Assembly (NCBI RefSeq): GCF_024339125.1
Contig: NZ_CP101417.1
Location: 186,001 to 250,000, forward strand
DNA: 64,000 bases
From: Xanthomonas hortorum
Lineage (GTDB): Bacteria; Pseudomonadota; Gammaproteobacteria; Xanthomonadales; Xanthomonadaceae
Direction of reading: 5' to 3'
The notes beneath the pieces are model-generated. The model ran no database searches. It was given only the letters and a program-made list of their open reading frames with translations, and was not told the origin of the DNA. Made by a program: the position numbers and the translations under genes. The first letter of the stretch is position 1. The number at the start of each line of letters is the position of its first letter. This document shows, piece by piece, positions 38,657 through 49,124 of this stretch.

Positions 38657-40624
38657 ATGCAAATGCAACGGATGCAATGGTGTGCCTGGGCAGCGGCAAT
38701 GCTGCTGGGAGTGCTGAGCGATGGCGCACTGGCTGCGTCCCCGCCGCCGGTGGAAGCTTTCGTCGAGTCGGGCCCGATCTCCTCGCCCTCCATGTCGCCC
38801 GATGGCAAGCATCTGGCGGTCAGTGCGGATCTAGGGGACGGCAATTACGCGTTGGTGGTTTACCGCATCGCCGACATGCAATCCACCACGATGCTGCGCC
38901 TGCCGCGCTACGAACTGCCGGTGCGCATCGCCTGGGTCAGTGAGCGTCGCCTGGTGATCGGCAAGGGGCGCAAACTCGGCTCGCTGGAAGAGCCCATGCC
39001 GATGGGCGAGATCATCGCCACCGACCTGGACGGCAGCAATCAGCGCTATGTCTACGGCTATCTGCAGAGCACCCGCAACGCGGGGCTGGAGCGCGGGTTC
39101 GGCTACATCGAGGGCCTGCCCAGTCGTCGCAACGGCCACTTCTACATGCGGCGTCTGTCGCTGGATTCGCGCCACTCGATGCTCTACGACGTCGACGCGA
39201 CCACGACCACGCATCGCTTGATGGCCGACATCGACGTGCCCGATCTGAGGTTCGTCCTCGACCACGATGGCGTGCCGCAGTACGCATATGGCACCGACGA
39301 CAACGACAACTCGCTGTTGTTCCGGCGTGCAGGCAACGGCTGGTCGCCGATGCCCCAGGTGCAGGCGAGCTGGCGCCCGATCGCCTTTGCGCGACAGCCG
39401 GGGCGCGTCTATGGTTGGTACAACGAGGCTGGTGGCCCTACGGCTCTGGTCGCCAGCGACCCCGATGGCCAGCAACGCAGCGTGCTCGCCTCGGACCCGT
39501 TCTACGACGTGGACGACCTGCAATGGGGCTCGGCGCCGCAAACGCCGTTTGCCGCACGGCTGGGACCGGGGCGGCCAACGCTGCGGTATGTCGAGCAGGA
39601 CGCTGCCGAAGCGCAACTGCACCGTAGCCTGAGCCAGACCTTGTCCGGTCAGTACGTGGATTTCATCAACTTCACCGAGGACGGCAATGGCCTGTTGCTC
39701 AAGGCCTACAGCGATCGCGATGCAGGAGCGTGGTACGTGTTCGACCGGCCGAGCAACACGCTGAAACTCGTCATCAGGGCACGCAACGCATTGCAGCCGG
39801 CGCAGATGAGCGAGCGCCGCATGGTGACGTTTCAGGCCAGCGACGGCCTGACCCTGGACGGCGTACTCACCGTGCCCAGCGCTGCCGCCAAGGGTGTGCC
39901 ATTGCCGATGATCCTGCTGCCGCACGGCGGCCCGCATGCCGAGGGAGATGGCTGGGCCTTCGATACCGACGCCCAGTTCCTGGCCAGCCGCGGATATCTG
40001 GTGCTGCAGGTCAATTACCGCGGCGGCCTTGGCCGCGGCAATCGGTTCGAGCGTGCTGGTTATCGCCAGTGGGGCGAACGTATCCAGGACGACCTGATCG
40101 ACGGCGTGCGCTGGGCGGTTGCCCAGGGGCTCGCCGATCAGTCGCGCATTTGCAGCTATGGCGCCAGCTTCGGTGCGTATGCGGCAATGATGGTGCAGGT
40201 CAAGGCACCGGCGTTCCGCTGCGCTGTCGGTGTTGCCGGCATCTACGATCTGCAGATGATGTACAGCAAGGGCGACATCAATCGCAGCGACTACGGCATG
40301 CATTATCTGGAACGCGCCATCGGCCGCGACGTTGCCGAGCTGGCCGCGCACTCGCCGGTGATGCTGGCCGATCGCATCAAGGTGCCGGTGCTGCTGGTGC
40401 ACGGCGAAGAAGACGAGCGCGCACCATTCGCCCAGGCCAAGAGCTTGCGCGCGGCACTGACCCGCAGCGGCAACGCGCCGCAATGGATGGCTGTTCCCAA
40501 GGAAGGACACGGTTTCTACAAGGACGCCAACCAGGTGACGTTCTATCGCACTCTCGAACGCTTTCTCGGCGAGCAATTGGGTGGCGCGGCAGCGGCTTCC
40601 GCTGTTTCGGCCGCGCCCCAGTAG
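38657..40624 (+). CDS. secreted S9 (prolyl-oligopeptidase-family) serine peptidase
   Basis: A 655-residue protein with a signal peptide (about 1-26, ending ALAA), an N-terminal propeller-like region (SMSPDGKHLAVS) and a C-terminal alpha/beta-hydrolase. The nucleophile is Ser504 in YGASFGAY, the Asp in HGEEDERAPF and the His in KEGHGFYK complete the triad. PHGGPH precedes it as the oxyanion region. It should cleave small peptides in the periplasm; exact specificity is unknown. Monocistronic in appearance and convergent with the chemoreceptor gene. Confidence 0.9.
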   Translation: MQMQRMQWCAWAAAMLLGVLSDGALAASPPPVEAFVESGPISSPSMSPDGKHLAVSADLGDGNYALVVYRIADMQSTTMLRLPRYELPVRIAWVSERRLVIGKGRKLGSLEEPMPMGEIIATDLDGSNQRYVYGYLQSTRNAGLERGFGYIEGLPSRRNGHFYMRRLSLDSRHSMLYDVDATTTTHRLMADIDVPDLRFVLDHDGVPQYAYGTDDNDNSLLFRRAGNGWSPMPQVQASWRPIAFARQPGRVYGWYNEAGGPTALVASDPDGQQRSVLASDPFYDVDDLQWGSAPQTPFAARLGPGRPTLRYVEQDAAEAQLHRSLSQTLSGQYVDFINFTEDGNGLLLKAYSDRDAGAWYVFDRPSNTLKLVIRARNALQPAQMSERRMVTFQASDGLTLDGVLTVPSAAAKGVPLPMILLPHGGPHAEGDGWAFDTDAQFLASRGYLVLQVNYRGGLGRGNRFERAGYRQWGERIQDDLIDGVRWAVAQGLADQSRICSYGASFGAYAAMMVQVKAPAFRCAVGVAGIYDLQMMYSKGDINRSDYGMHYLERAIGRDVAELAAHSPVMLADRIKVPVLLVHGEEDERAPFAQAKSLRAALTRSGNAPQWMAVPKEGHGFYKDANQVTFYRTLERFLGEQLGGAAAASAVSAAPQ

Positions 40625-40633
40625 CGAGGCGAG

Positions 40634-42472
40634 CTATTCCAGCGTGTAGCCCACCCGCAGACCGCCCCAGTGCTTGCGGCCGACGAAGATCGGCGCCGAC
40701 AGGTCGAACATGATCTGGCCGGTGTCGCGGCGATACACCTGCAGGCGATACGGGTCGGTGTGCGCGCCCACGCTGCGGCCGACGCGGTCGGTAAATTTGC
40801 GCTTGGTGCGGTTACCGACCAGATCGCGCTTGGGATCGCCGGTCAGCGGCTGGGTGAAGCGCAGATTGTGTGTGGGCACGTAACCGTCGGGATTGGCGCA
40901 GATGGCGAACACGATCCACGGATGCGCATCCAGCAGCGGCTCCTGCAAGGCCGGTAATACCTCGTCGCACAGCGCGTCGAAATCGGTACTGAACTTGGGC
41001 GGCTCCACGCCGGCAATCGGCGTGTAGCTGCGTGCGAACAGCGACGCTTCATCGATCTGACCGCGTGCGATGGCCTGCGCCAATGCGGTGCCGATGCGGC
41101 CAGCCGTTGCCACGGCGAGTTCCTTGACGCGGGCGTGCCTGGGCACCTTCAGCGGGTCGGCCGGCAAGCGGAACAGGCCCACGCAATCGCGCAGGGTTTC
41201 GGTACCGCGCTCCAACGCTTCGCTGCGTTCGGCCACATGTGCGGCGTGCTGCAAGTTGCTGCGCCCCAACGCGACAACGCCATCCACGGCGCTTTCGATC
41301 CCGCGAATCTCGCTGTCCTGCGCCTGGATGCGCCCGGCCACCGTGGTCATCGCGCTGCTGGCCTGGCCGAGCACGCGAGTGATGCCATCGAGCACCGCTT
41401 CGGTGCCGCGTGCGGAGGCGGCGCCCTCGCCCACTGCGGCGCTGGTTTCGGCCAGGATCGCGCGCACATCGCGCGCTGCAGCGGCGGCGCGTTCGGCCAG
41501 GCGGCGGATCTCGGTGGCGACCACCGCAAACCCGCGTCCGGCATCGCCGGCATGCGCCGCTTCGATGCTGGCGTTGATCGACAGGATATTGGTCTGGAAT
41601 GCCACCGAGTCGATGACTTCGATGACCTCGCCGGCACGCGCGGCGCGGCGCTCCACTTCGTGCATGGCCTGGCCCAGCGCATGTGCGGCGGCCATGCCCT
41701 GACGTGCGCTTTCGTCGGCGCTGGCGGCCAGCGCGATGACCTGTGCCAGATCGGCGTTGACGTCCTGCAGGCTAGCCGACAGCCGTTCCACTGCGGTGCG
41801 GGCGCCGTCCAATGCTTCGGTCTGTGCCTGCGACTGGCGCACCATCTCGTCGTTCTCGGCCACCAGCGGCGGCACTTCGGCGGCGATCTGCACCGACAAC
41901 GCCACTGCCTGGCGGATCGCCTCGGCCAGATTGCCGAAGCCCGCCTGTAGCCGGCGACCCATGTCGGTCTCTGCCAGACCGGGCGGCAACAACAGTTCCA
42001 GCTCGCAGCCGGCCAGCGCCTGGGCGGTGCGCTCCAGCACGGTGCGGTCTTCGTGTTCGGCCTGCAGGCGCGCCACCAGCGGCTGCAGCAGTGGCGAGAT
42101 GGGTACCGGCCGGCTGTCTTCGGCCAGGCGGGTGGCTTCGCGCAGCAAAATGGCCGTTTCCACATGCGGCAGCGACAGCATCCAGCCGCCGTGCTCGCGG
42201 TCGCGCACATAGCGCACGCGCCGGGCCGGATCGTCCCCTGGGGCGGCCCACACGCCCTCTTCGCCGACCAGATCGGCTGCACTCAAGCCCCACAATACCG
42301 ACGCCGGCACGCCTTGCAGCTCGCTGGCGGTCTTGCCCAGGACGTCCAGGCCGGCGCGGTTGCAGGCCACCACGCACGCCTCGGCCGATAGCCGCAGCAG
42401 GGCGACCGGCGCATCGGGGAGCAGCGCCGCGCGGGTTTGCGACGGCAGGTCAGGCGGTTGCATCGAGCTCAT
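40634..42472 (-). CDS. soluble methyl-accepting chemotaxis protein with PAS and C-terminal domain
   Basis: A 612-residue chemoreceptor without a transmembrane segment. Residues about 20-110 resemble a PAS domain ([20 protein letters not shown]), about 190-430 are the MCP signalling coiled coil with tip [20 protein letters not shown], and about 460-612 form an additional C-terminal domain ([26 protein letters not shown]) seen in Xanthomonas-type receptors. It would signal to CheA through CheW from the cytoplasm. ATG 42472 chosen; the 42544 extension is a shadow. Confidence 0.85.
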   Translation of the reverse strand: MSSMQPPDLPSQTRAALLPDAPVALLRLSAEACVVACNRAGLDVLGKTASELQGVPASVLWGLSAADLVGEEGVWAAPGDDPARRVRYVRDREHGGWMLSLPHVETAILLREATRLAEDSRPVPISPLLQPLVARLQAEHEDRTVLERTAQALAGCELELLLPPGLAETDMGRRLQAGFGNLAEAIRQAVALSVQIAAEVPPLVAENDEMVRQSQAQTEALDGARTAVERLSASLQDVNADLAQVIALAASADESARQGMAAAHALGQAMHEVERRAARAGEVIEVIDSVAFQTNILSINASIEAAHAGDAGRGFAVVATEIRRLAERAAAAARDVRAILAETSAAVGEGAASARGTEAVLDGITRVLGQASSAMTTVAGRIQAQDSEIRGIESAVDGVVALGRSNLQHAAHVAERSEALERGTETLRDCVGLFRLPADPLKVPRHARVKELAVATAGRIGTALAQAIARGQIDEASLFARSYTPIAGVEPPKFSTDFDALCDEVLPALQEPLLDAHPWIVFAICANPDGYVPTHNLRFTQPLTGDPKRDLVGNRTKRKFTDRVGRSVGAHTDPYRLQVYRRDTGQIMFDLSAPIFVGRKHWGGLRVGYTLE

Positions 42473-42552
42473 GGCAGTTCCTAATCCATCACGATCATTA
42501 GCGGCCCGCTGCGGCTGGAGTTGAGCAGCGCGACGCACCCGCAAGCGCTTGC

Positions 42553-44262
42553 TCAGTAACCGGCAGCCTGCCCGTCCTTGCGGCTTTCCGAGGCGCCGTA
42601 ATACACCCCGTTGGCCGGGTCGCGCGCAATCGCCTGATAGCCGCCGTACGGCCCGTCGGCAAAGATCACCCGGTGGCCTTTGCGCATCAACCCGCGAATG
42701 GTGTCGTAGGAGAAGCCGGTTTCCAGATTGACCTCGCCGCCATCGCTCATCGCGGTGGCCTGGCCGGTCGGCTCGGTGGAACCTTCATGCTGGATGCGCG
42801 GCGCATCGCCGGCTTCCTGCAGATTCATATGGAAGTCCACCAAGTTCATCACGATCTGCACGTGCCCCTGCGGCTGCATCGCCCCGCCCATCACGCCGAA
42901 GCTCAGCCATGGCTTGCCGTCCTTGGTGACGAAGGCGGGGATGATGGTCTGGAACGGCCGCTTGCCCGGCGCGTAGCCGTTCGGGTGGTCCTTCTTCAGC
43001 ACGAACATCTCGCCGCGGTCCTGCAGGATGAAGCCCAGCCCCGGCGGGGCCATGCCGCTGCCCATGCCGCGGTAGTTGGACTGGATCAACGACACCATCA
43101 TGCCGTCGGCATCGGCTACGGTCATGTAGATGGTGTCGCCCTCTTCCAGTTGTTTAGGCGTGCCCGGCTGCACTTCCTTGAGCGCCTTGTCCATGGAAAT
43201 CAGCGCGCGGCGCTGGGCGGCGTAGTCCTTGGAGACCAGCCTGGCCAGCGGCGCCGGCTGGAAGGCCGGGTCGGCATAGAAACGCGCGCGGTCGGCGAAC
43301 GCGAGCTTCTTGGCCTCGGTGAACAGGTGCACATGCTCGGCCGAACCGAAGGGAATCTTGGAAAAATCGTAGCCTTCCAGGATGTTGAGCATCTGCAGCG
43401 CGGCGATGCCCTGGCTGTTGGGCGGTAACTCCCACACATCGTAGCCGCGATAGTTGGTGGACACCGGCTCCACCCACTCGCCCTGATGACTGGCCAGGTC
43501 TTCATAGCTCAGGTAGCCGCCATTGGCCTTGAAATAGCTTCCGATGGTGCGCGCGATGTCGCCCTTGTAGAACGCATCGCGGCCGCCGTCGGCGATCTGC
43601 TGCAGCGTGTTCGCGAGGTTCGGGTTCTTCCACAGCTCGCCCTTGCGCGGTGCGTGGCCGTCGATGGTGAACTGCTCCTTGATGCCGGGGTATTGCGACA
43701 GCCGCGGCACCGAGCGGTCCCAGTAATAGGCGATGGTCTCGGCCACCGGATGGCCTTCGCGGGCATAGCGAATGGCGGGGGCCAAGTTCTGTGCCATCGG
43801 CTTGCGACCGAAGCGCTCGTGCAGCGCGAACCAGCCATCCACCGCGCCCGGTACCGACACCGGCAGCGGGCCGGTCGGCGGGATGTCCTTCAGCCCGCGG
43901 CGCTGCAACTCGGCCAGGGTCAGCGATTTGGGCGAGCGGCCCGAGCCGTTGTAGCCATAGAGCTTGTTGGTCTTGGGGTCCCAGACGATGGCGAACAGAT
44001 CCCCGCCCACCCCGTTGCCGGTCGGCTCCATCAGGCCCAGCGCGGCGTTGGCGGCAATCGCCGCATCCACCGCCGAGCCGCCGTTCTTCATCACATCCAG
44101 CGCGATCTGGGTGGCCAGCGGTTGCGAGGTCGCCGCCATCGCATGCGGGGCGATGACTTCCGAACGGGTCGCAAACGGCTGCCCGGTGATGCGGTCGGCG
44201 GCGATGAGAGGCGGCGCGAGCAGCACCAGAGCAGACACCAACAGGACAGGTACGCGACGCAT
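42553..44262 (-). CDS. ggt: gamma-glutamyltransferase
   Basis: A 569-residue periplasmic enzyme with a signal peptide ([20 protein letters not shown]). The precursor is cut autocatalytically; the likely nucleophile Thr lies in [12 protein letters not shown], followed by [20 protein letters not shown] and [12 protein letters not shown] are conserved large-subunit motifs. It transfers or hydrolyses the gamma-glutamyl group of glutathione. The frame is open to 44499, but ATG 44262 begins the signal peptide. Confidence 0.93.
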   Translation of the reverse strand: MRRVPVLLVSALVLLAPPLIAADRITGQPFATRSEVIAPHAMAATSQPLATQIALDVMKNGGSAVDAAIAANAALGLMEPTGNGVGGDLFAIVWDPKTNKLYGYNGSGRSPKSLTLAELQRRGLKDIPPTGPLPVSVPGAVDGWFALHERFGRKPMAQNLAPAIRYAREGHPVAETIAYYWDRSVPRLSQYPGIKEQFTIDGHAPRKGELWKNPNLANTLQQIADGGRDAFYKGDIARTIGSYFKANGGYLSYEDLASHQGEWVEPVSTNYRGYDVWELPPNSQGIAALQMLNILEGYDFSKIPFGSAEHVHLFTEAKKLAFADRARFYADPAFQPAPLARLVSKDYAAQRRALISMDKALKEVQPGTPKQLEEGDTIYMTVADADGMMVSLIQSNYRGMGSGMAPPGLGFILQDRGEMFVLKKDHPNGYAPGKRPFQTIIPAFVTKDGKPWLSFGVMGGAMQPQGHVQIVMNLVDFHMNLQEAGDAPRIQHEGSTEPTGQATAMSDGGEVNLETGFSYDTIRGLMRKGHRVIFADGPYGGYQAIARDPANGVYYGASESRKDGQAAGY

Positions 44263-44487
44263 GACAGGCGGCCTCCATGACACAGCAGAATGAGTCGCCA
44301 ACCATACCAGCGGCGCATGCCGCCTCGTTCGATCACCATCGCGCGGCAGCGCCGAATGCCGCGCATTTAGTGACCTGCATCGATCCTCACTGCCCTGCAT
44401 CGATCCGGTTTCAGCGGTAACCATGCTGCTGCGATGGGGTTTCCCACGGCAACTTGCACATGGACGCGGCCGTTTCACGCGCAAGGG

Positions 44488-44517
44488 TTGACACCTCACC
44501 TGCGGCGATGGTTATCT
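44488..44517 (+). promoter_or_regulatory. sigma70-type promoter of the ilv-leuA operon
   Basis: TTGACA (44488-44493), 18-bp spacer and TTATCT (44512-44517). The predicted start of transcription is about 44523-44525, coinciding with the ATG of the leader peptide. The stretch 44263-44487 before it shows no gene. Confidence 0.65.
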
Positions 44518-44523
44518 CAGTCC

Positions 44524-44646
44524 ATGCCGCACCGCCACACCACCTCGAACGCCCCAGTGTCCGCGCCCTTCGGCGCGACGGCAGCGTCGCTTCTCGTGCT
44601 CGTACTTATTACCTCGCCAACCGCTGCGGGACGAGACTTCGTGTAG
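44524..44646 (+). CDS. ilvL: ilv operon leader peptide
   Basis: A 40-codon ORF with a run of branched-chain amino-acid codons (SLLVLVLITSP, residues 22-32). This is the signature of transcription-attenuation leader peptides such as E. coli IlvL. It starts at or next to the predicted transcription start, so it is probably leaderless. A terminator follows 29 bp after its stop. When Leu/Val/Ile-tRNA is short, stalling at the run should favour the alternative pairing TGCGGG (44625-44630) with CCCGCA (44676-44681) and allow read-through. Confidence 0.8.
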   Translation: MPHRHTTSNAPVSAPFGATAASLLVLVLITSPTAAGRDFV

Positions 44647-44674
44647 GCAACAGACACACAAGGCTTCGATCAGA

Positions 44675-44701
44675 CCCCGCACCGGCAACGGCGCGGGGTT
44701 T
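44675..44701 (+). terminator. ilv attenuator terminator 1
   Basis: CCCCGC and GCGGGG (44675-44680 with 44693-44698), with inner CCG/CGG pairs, then TTT. It resembles the CCCCGCnCCGG-type hairpin of enteric ilv attenuators. The T run is short. Confidence 0.75.
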
Positions 44702-44735
44702 CGCGTTTCAGGGACCACCAAAAGTTTCGAATGAC

Positions 44736-44870
44736 ATGAACGACATCACTGACATCGCCGCCATCTGCACCACCCGCGCCGGCAACTGCGCCGGTGCACG
44801 TGCCTGCATGGCCAGTGCCATCGTCCATCCCCGCTTTGTTCGGCCGGCCAGTGTCTCCACTGCCGGCTGA
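44736..44870 (+). CDS. candidate second leader ORF upstream of ilvC
   Basis: A 44-codon ORF with Ile and Thr codons near its start ([13 protein letters not shown]). Its stop (44868-44870) lies at the foot of a second terminator hairpin, so a ribosome reading it would disturb that hairpin. No good ribosome site is seen, and the codon bias is weak evidence, so it may not be translated. Confidence 0.3.
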   Translation: MNDITDIAAICTTRAGNCAGARACMASAIVHPRFVRPASVSTAG

Positions 44871-44879
44871 TTCTTTTTT
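44843..44879 (+). terminator. second intrinsic terminator in the ilv leader
   Basis: GCCGGCCAGTG (44843-44853) pairs with CACTGCCGGC (44858-44867), with one bulge and a TCTC loop, and is followed by TTCTTTTTT. It stands only about 30 bp before ilvC, so it must be bypassed for operon expression. Confidence 0.75.
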
Positions 44880-44908
44880 CACTGCCAACCCCGCAAGGAC
44901 TTAACTCC

Positions 44909-45910
44909 ATGAGCAACGACATCCAACCGAAAATCGCGATCATCGGCTACGGCAGCCAGGGCCGCGCGCATGCGCTGAACCTGCGCGATTCCGGCTTCGA
45001 CGTCACTGTCGGCCTGCGCCCCGGTGGCCCGACCGAATCCAAGGCCCAGGCCGATGGCTTCACCGTCGTGGCGCCGGCCGAGGCGGTGAAAAGCGCCGAT
45101 CTGGTTGCGATCCTGACCCCGGACATGGTGCAGAAGAAGCTCTACGAAGAGGTCATCGCACCGAACATGAAGCAAGGCGCCTGCCTGCTGTTCGCGCATG
45201 GACTGAACGTGCATTTCGACATGATCACCCCGCGCGCCGATCTGGATGTGGTGCTGGTCGCACCCAAGGGCCCGGGCGCGCTGGTGCGTCGCGAATATGA
45301 AATCGGCCGCGGCGTGCCGTGCATCTATGCGGTGTATCAGGACACCAGTGGCAAGGCCGAGCAGTTCGCGCTGACCTATGCCGGCGGCCTGGGCGGCGCG
45401 CGCGCCAACATCATCAAGACCACCTTCAAGGAAGAGACCGAGACCGATCTGTTCGGCGAGCAGGCGGTGCTGTGCGGCGGCGCCTCGTCGCTGGTGCAGG
45501 CCGGTTTCGAAGTGTTGGTGGAAGCCGGCTATCAGCCGGAAATCGCGTATTACGAAGTGCTGCACGAACTGAAGTTGATCGTGGACCTGTTTTACGAAGG
45601 CGGCATCACCCGCATGCTGGAATTCGTGTCCGAAACTGCGCAATACGGCGACTATGTCAGCGGCCCGCGCGTGATCGACGCCAGCACCAAGGCGCGCATG
45701 AAGGACGTGCTGACCGACATCCAGAACGGCACCTTCACCAAGAACTGGGTGGCCGAATACGAAGCCGGCCTGCCGAACTACACCAAGTTCAAGCAGGCCG
45801 ATCTGGAGCATCCGATCGAGGAAGTGGGCAAGAAGCTGCGCGCCAAGATGGTGTGGCTCAACGGCGAACAACAGGCCGCTGCCGCACCTGCGAATCAACA
45901 AGCAGCGTAA
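44909..45910 (+). CDS. ilvC: ketol-acid reductoisomerase
   Basis: A 333-residue class-I enzyme. NADPH-binding [14 protein letters not shown] is at 12-25; the acidic metal sites [11 protein letters not shown] and E/D residues follow in the helical C-domain. It converts acetolactate or acetohydroxybutyrate to the dihydroxy-acid in valine/isoleucine synthesis. AAGGA precedes the ATG. First gene of the ilvC-ilvG-ilvM-ilvA-leuA operon, behind two terminators. Confidence 0.97.
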   Translation: MSNDIQPKIAIIGYGSQGRAHALNLRDSGFDVTVGLRPGGPTESKAQADGFTVVAPAEAVKSADLVAILTPDMVQKKLYEEVIAPNMKQGACLLFAHGLNVHFDMITPRADLDVVLVAPKGPGALVRREYEIGRGVPCIYAVYQDTSGKAEQFALTYAGGLGGARANIIKTTFKEETETDLFGEQAVLCGGASSLVQAGFEVLVEAGYQPEIAYYEVLHELKLIVDLFYEGGITRMLEFVSETAQYGDYVSGPRVIDASTKARMKDVLTDIQNGTFTKNWVAEYEAGLPNYTKFKQADLEHPIEEVGKKLRAKMVWLNGEQQAAAAPANQQAA

Positions 45911-45952
45911 TGCCGCCGCACCCCCACCGCTAACACCGAAGGTCCGCAACGC

Positions 45953-47674
45953 ATGAACACCTCCGCACACAGCACGCCCCGCAATGGCGCGCGCTGGCTG
46001 ACGCAGGCCCTGGAAGCCGAGGGCGTGGAAACGCTGTTCGGTTATCCGGGCGGCACCATCATGCCGTTCTACGACGCCCTGGTGGATTCCAGGCTCAAGC
46101 ACATCCTGGTCCGTCACGAACAGGGCGCCGCCCTGGCCGCCAATGGGTACGCCCGTGCCAGCGGCCGGGTCGGCGTGTGCGTGGCCACCTCCGGCCCGGG
46201 CGCGTCCAATCTGGTCACCGGCATCGCCGATGCGATGCTCGATTCGGTGCCGATGGTGTGCCTGACCGGCCAGGTCGCCACGCCCCTGCTGGGCACCGAT
46301 GCGTTCCAGGAACTGGACGTGTTCGGCATGACCATGCCGATCGTCAAGCACAGCTTTCTGGTGCGGCGGGTGGAGGAACTTCCGCAGATCGTGCGCGAAG
46401 CGTTTCGCATCGCGCGCGAGGGACGCCCCGGGCCGGTCCTGATCGACCTGCCCAAGGACGTGCAGATCGCCGATGCGTCGCATCTGCCCGATCACGTACC
46501 GGCAGCGGTGTTGCCGCCGCCGGCCCCGGAAGACGCGAAATTGGCCGAAGCGCTGGCCGCCATCGCCAGCGCCGAACGCCCGGTGGTGTACGGCGGTGGC
46601 GGGATTGCATTGGCAGGCGCGGTGGACGCGTTCCGGCGCTTTGTCGAAGCCACCGGCATCCCGACCGCACTGACCTTGCGCGGTCTGGGCGCGTTGCCGC
46701 ATGCGCATCCGGATTATCTGGGCATGCTGGGCATGCACGGCACCCGTGCGGCCAATATGGCGATCCAGGAATGCGATCTGCTGGTCGTGGTGGGCGCGCG
46801 TTTCGACGACCGTGCCACCGGCAAGCTGAGCGAGTTCGCTCCGTTTGCGCGCGTCATCCACCTGGATGCCGACGCGTATGAAATTTCCAAGCTGCGCACT
46901 GCCGACATCGCAGTGCCCGGCGATGTGGCACTGAGTCTGAAAGCCTTGAGCGCAGCACGCGGCAACTGCCAGGCCTGGCGCACGCGCTGCTTTGCCAACC
47001 GCGAAAAATTCGGTGCGCGCTACGACGCGCCCGGCACCGACATCTACGCACCGGCACTGCTGAAGCGCCTGAGCGAAGTGGCCCCGGCCGACACCATCAT
47101 CGCCTGCGATGTGGGTCAGCATCAGATGTGGGTTGCGCAGCATTGCCGCTTCAACGATCCGCGCAATCACCTCACCAGCGGCGCGCTCGGCACGATGGGC
47201 TTCGGCCTGCCGGCGGCGATGGGCGCGCAGTTCGCCTGCCCCGACCGCACCGTGGTGCTGGTCTCCGGCGACGGCAGTTTCATGATGAATGTGCAGGAGC
47301 TGGTGACCATTGCGCGCTGCAAGCTGCCGGTGAAGATCGTGCTGCTGGACAACAGTTCGCTGGGCATGGTGCGGCAGTGGCAGGAGTTGTTCTTTGCCGA
47401 GCGCTACAGCGAAATCGACCTGTCCGACAACCCGGATTTTGCGGCGTTGGCGCAGGTGTTCGGCATCCCGGCCAAGCGCATCATCGCGCGCGGCGATGTG
47501 GATGGCGCGCTGGCCGAGCTGCTGGCACAGCCCGGCCCCGGCCTGTTGCATGTGAGCATCGATGCGCGTGCCAATGTGTGGCCGCTGGTGCCGCCCAACA
47601 ATGCCAACAGCACCATGCTGGACAGCAATCCCGCACATGCGGTCAAGGAGACGCCACATGCGTTACCGGCTTGA
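45953..47674 (+). CDS. ilvG: acetolactate synthase large subunit
   Basis: A 573-residue ThDP enzyme. The N-terminal Glu in VRHEQGAALAANG activates the cofactor, the FAD/pyrimidine region has TSGPGASNLVTGIADA, and the C-terminal ThDP-metal motif is GDGSFMMNVQEL. It forms acetolactate from two pyruvates or acetohydroxybutyrate from pyruvate and 2-oxobutyrate. It overlaps the small-subunit gene by 17 bp. Named IlvG by context with ilvM; IlvB/I are alternative names. Confidence 0.95.
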   Translation: MNTSAHSTPRNGARWLTQALEAEGVETLFGYPGGTIMPFYDALVDSRLKHILVRHEQGAALAANGYARASGRVGVCVATSGPGASNLVTGIADAMLDSVPMVCLTGQVATPLLGTDAFQELDVFGMTMPIVKHSFLVRRVEELPQIVREAFRIAREGRPGPVLIDLPKDVQIADASHLPDHVPAAVLPPPAPEDAKLAEALAAIASAERPVVYGGGGIALAGAVDAFRRFVEATGIPTALTLRGLGALPHAHPDYLGMLGMHGTRAANMAIQECDLLVVVGARFDDRATGKLSEFAPFARVIHLDADAYEISKLRTADIAVPGDVALSLKALSAARGNCQAWRTRCFANREKFGARYDAPGTDIYAPALLKRLSEVAPADTIIACDVGQHQMWVAQHCRFNDPRNHLTSGALGTMGFGLPAAMGAQFACPDRTVVLVSGDGSFMMNVQELVTIARCKLPVKIVLLDNSSLGMVRQWQELFFAERYSEIDLSDNPDFAALAQVFGIPAKRIIARGDVDGALAELLAQPGPGLLHVSIDARANVWPLVPPNNANSTMLDSNPAHAVKETPHALPA

Positions 47675-47915
47675 TCTGGTGCTGAAGCCGGCCGAAGGCG
47701 CGCTGGTGCGCGTGCTCGGCATGACCGAGCGACGCGGCTTCCGCCCGTGCGCCATCCAGGGCGCCGCCGCGCCCGACGATGCCGGCCGCTGGCATCTGCA
47801 ACTGGACGTGGACAGCACGCGCCCACCGGAAACGCTGCGCCTGCAGTTGGAAAAGGTGTACGACTGCGAGTCGGTGGTGATCACCGCGCTGGAATCGGTC
47901 GAGGCTGCGGCATGA
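47658..47915 (+). CDS. ilvM: acetolactate synthase small subunit (IlvM-type ACT)
   Basis: An 85-residue ACT-fold protein (YRLDLVLKPAEGALVRVLGM at 3-22). It has the short IlvM length rather than the ~160 residues of IlvN/H. AAGGAG lies 6 nt before ATG 47658, inside the end of ilvG, so the subunits are translationally linked. IlvM normally gives poor valine feedback. Confidence 0.9.
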   Translation: MRYRLDLVLKPAEGALVRVLGMTERRGFRPCAIQGAAAPDDAGRWHLQLDVDSTRPPETLRLQLEKVYDCESVVITALESVEAAA

Positions 47916-48005
47916 CCATGCAGACCTCGAGCACGCAGACCTCGCGTGACCATCAGATCGCTGTCCGGAGGTGTCTTCTTCCGGATTGGCCGCGCGCGTG
48001 CCGCA

Positions 48006-49124
48006 ATGCCTGATTCCGGCCGCCCTTCTTCGCAGGAGCCAGACGTAAGCGACGTGGCCATCAGCGTGGCCGACGTGCTGGCTGCGCAGGCGCGTCTGCG
48101 CAAATACCTGTCGCCTACACCGCTGCATTACGCAGAGCGCTTCGGTGTGTGGTTGAAGCTGGAAAACCTGCAACGCACCGGCTCCTACAAGGTGCGCGGC
48201 GCATTGAATGCGCTGTTGGCCGGACTGGAACGCGGCGACGAGCGCCCGGTGATCTGCGCCTCGGCCGGTAACCATGCGCAAGGCGTGGCGTGGTCGGCGT
48301 ATCGGCTGGGCGTGCAGGCCATCACAGTGATGCCGTACGGCGCGCCGCAGACCAAGATTGCCGGTGTCGCGCACTGGGGCGCTACCGTGCGCCAGCATGG
48401 CAACAGCTACGACGAGGCGTTTGCGTTTGCGCGCGAGCTGGCCGACCAGAACGGCTACCGCTTTCTCTCGGCCTTCGACGACCCTGATGTGATCGCCGGG
48501 CAAGGCACGGTCGGCATCGAACTGGCCGCGCATGCGCCGGACGTGGTGATCGTGCCGATCGGTGGCGGCGGGCTGGCTTCCGGGGTGGCGCTGGCACTGA
48601 AATCGCAAGGCGTGCGCATCGTCGGTGCGCAGGTGGAAGGCGTGGACTCAATGGCGCGCGCCGTACGCGGCGACTTCCGCGAAATCACCCCGGTGCCCAC
48701 GCTGGCCGACGGTGTGAAGGTCAAGATTCCCGGCTTCCTGACCCGCCGTTTATGCGCGAGTCTGCTCGACGATGTGGTGATCGTGCGCGAGGCCGAATTG
48801 CGCGAAACCCTGGTGCGTCTGGCGCTGGAAGAACACGTCATCGCCGAGGGCGCCGGGGCACTCGCCTTGGCCGCCGGTCGCCGCGTTTCAGGCAAACGCA
48901 AATGTGCGGTGGTCTCTGGCGGTAATATCGACGCAACTGTGCTGGCCACCCTCTTGTCCGAGGTGCGGCCGCGTCCGCCACGCAAGCCGCGCCGTCGCAA
49001 TACCGAGCGACTGCGCAACGAACGCAGCGCCAAGTCACTTCCCGAAACACCCGTTCTTTCCCGCCCATCCGCAGTCGCTCCAACGCCTGTCACCGCCATC
49101 GCCGTAGAGGAGTCTTCCTGGTGA
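48006..49124 (+). CDS. ilvA: threonine dehydratase, short form without ACT domain
   Basis: A 372-residue PLP enzyme with Lys in [10 protein letters not shown], the glycine loop [11 protein letters not shown] and SGGNIDATV at the core's end. It makes 2-oxobutyrate from threonine for isoleucine. The C-terminal ACT-like regulatory domain of classical IlvA is absent; a basic, proline-rich tail ([12 protein letters not shown] onward, about 55 residues) replaces it. The start is uncertain: ATG 48006 lacks a good ribosome site; CGGAGGTG at 47967 and GTG 47946 suggest an upstream start. It overlaps leuA (TGGTGA). Confidence 0.87.
   Translation: MPDSGRPSSQEPDVSDVAISVADVLAAQARLRKYLSPTPLHYAERFGVWLKLENLQRTGSYKVRGALNALLAGLERGDERPVICASAGNHAQGVAWSAYRLGVQAITVMPYGAPQTKIAGVAHWGATVRQHGNSYDEAFAFARELADQNGYRFLSAFDDPDVIAGQGTVGIELAAHAPDVVIVPIGGGGLASGVALALKSQGVRIVGAQVEGVDSMARAVRGDFREITPVPTLADGVKVKIPGFLTRRLCASLLDDVVIVREAELRETLVRLALEEHVIAEGAGALALAAGRRVSGKRKCAVVSGGNIDATVLATLLSEVRPRPPRKPRRRNTERLRNERSAKSLPETPVLSRPSAVAPTPVTAIAVEESSW

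Noticed and set aside
44879..47659. 926-codon minus-strand frame across ilvC-ilvG
   Set aside because: Antisense shadow; the plus strand encodes two complete, recognisable enzymes.
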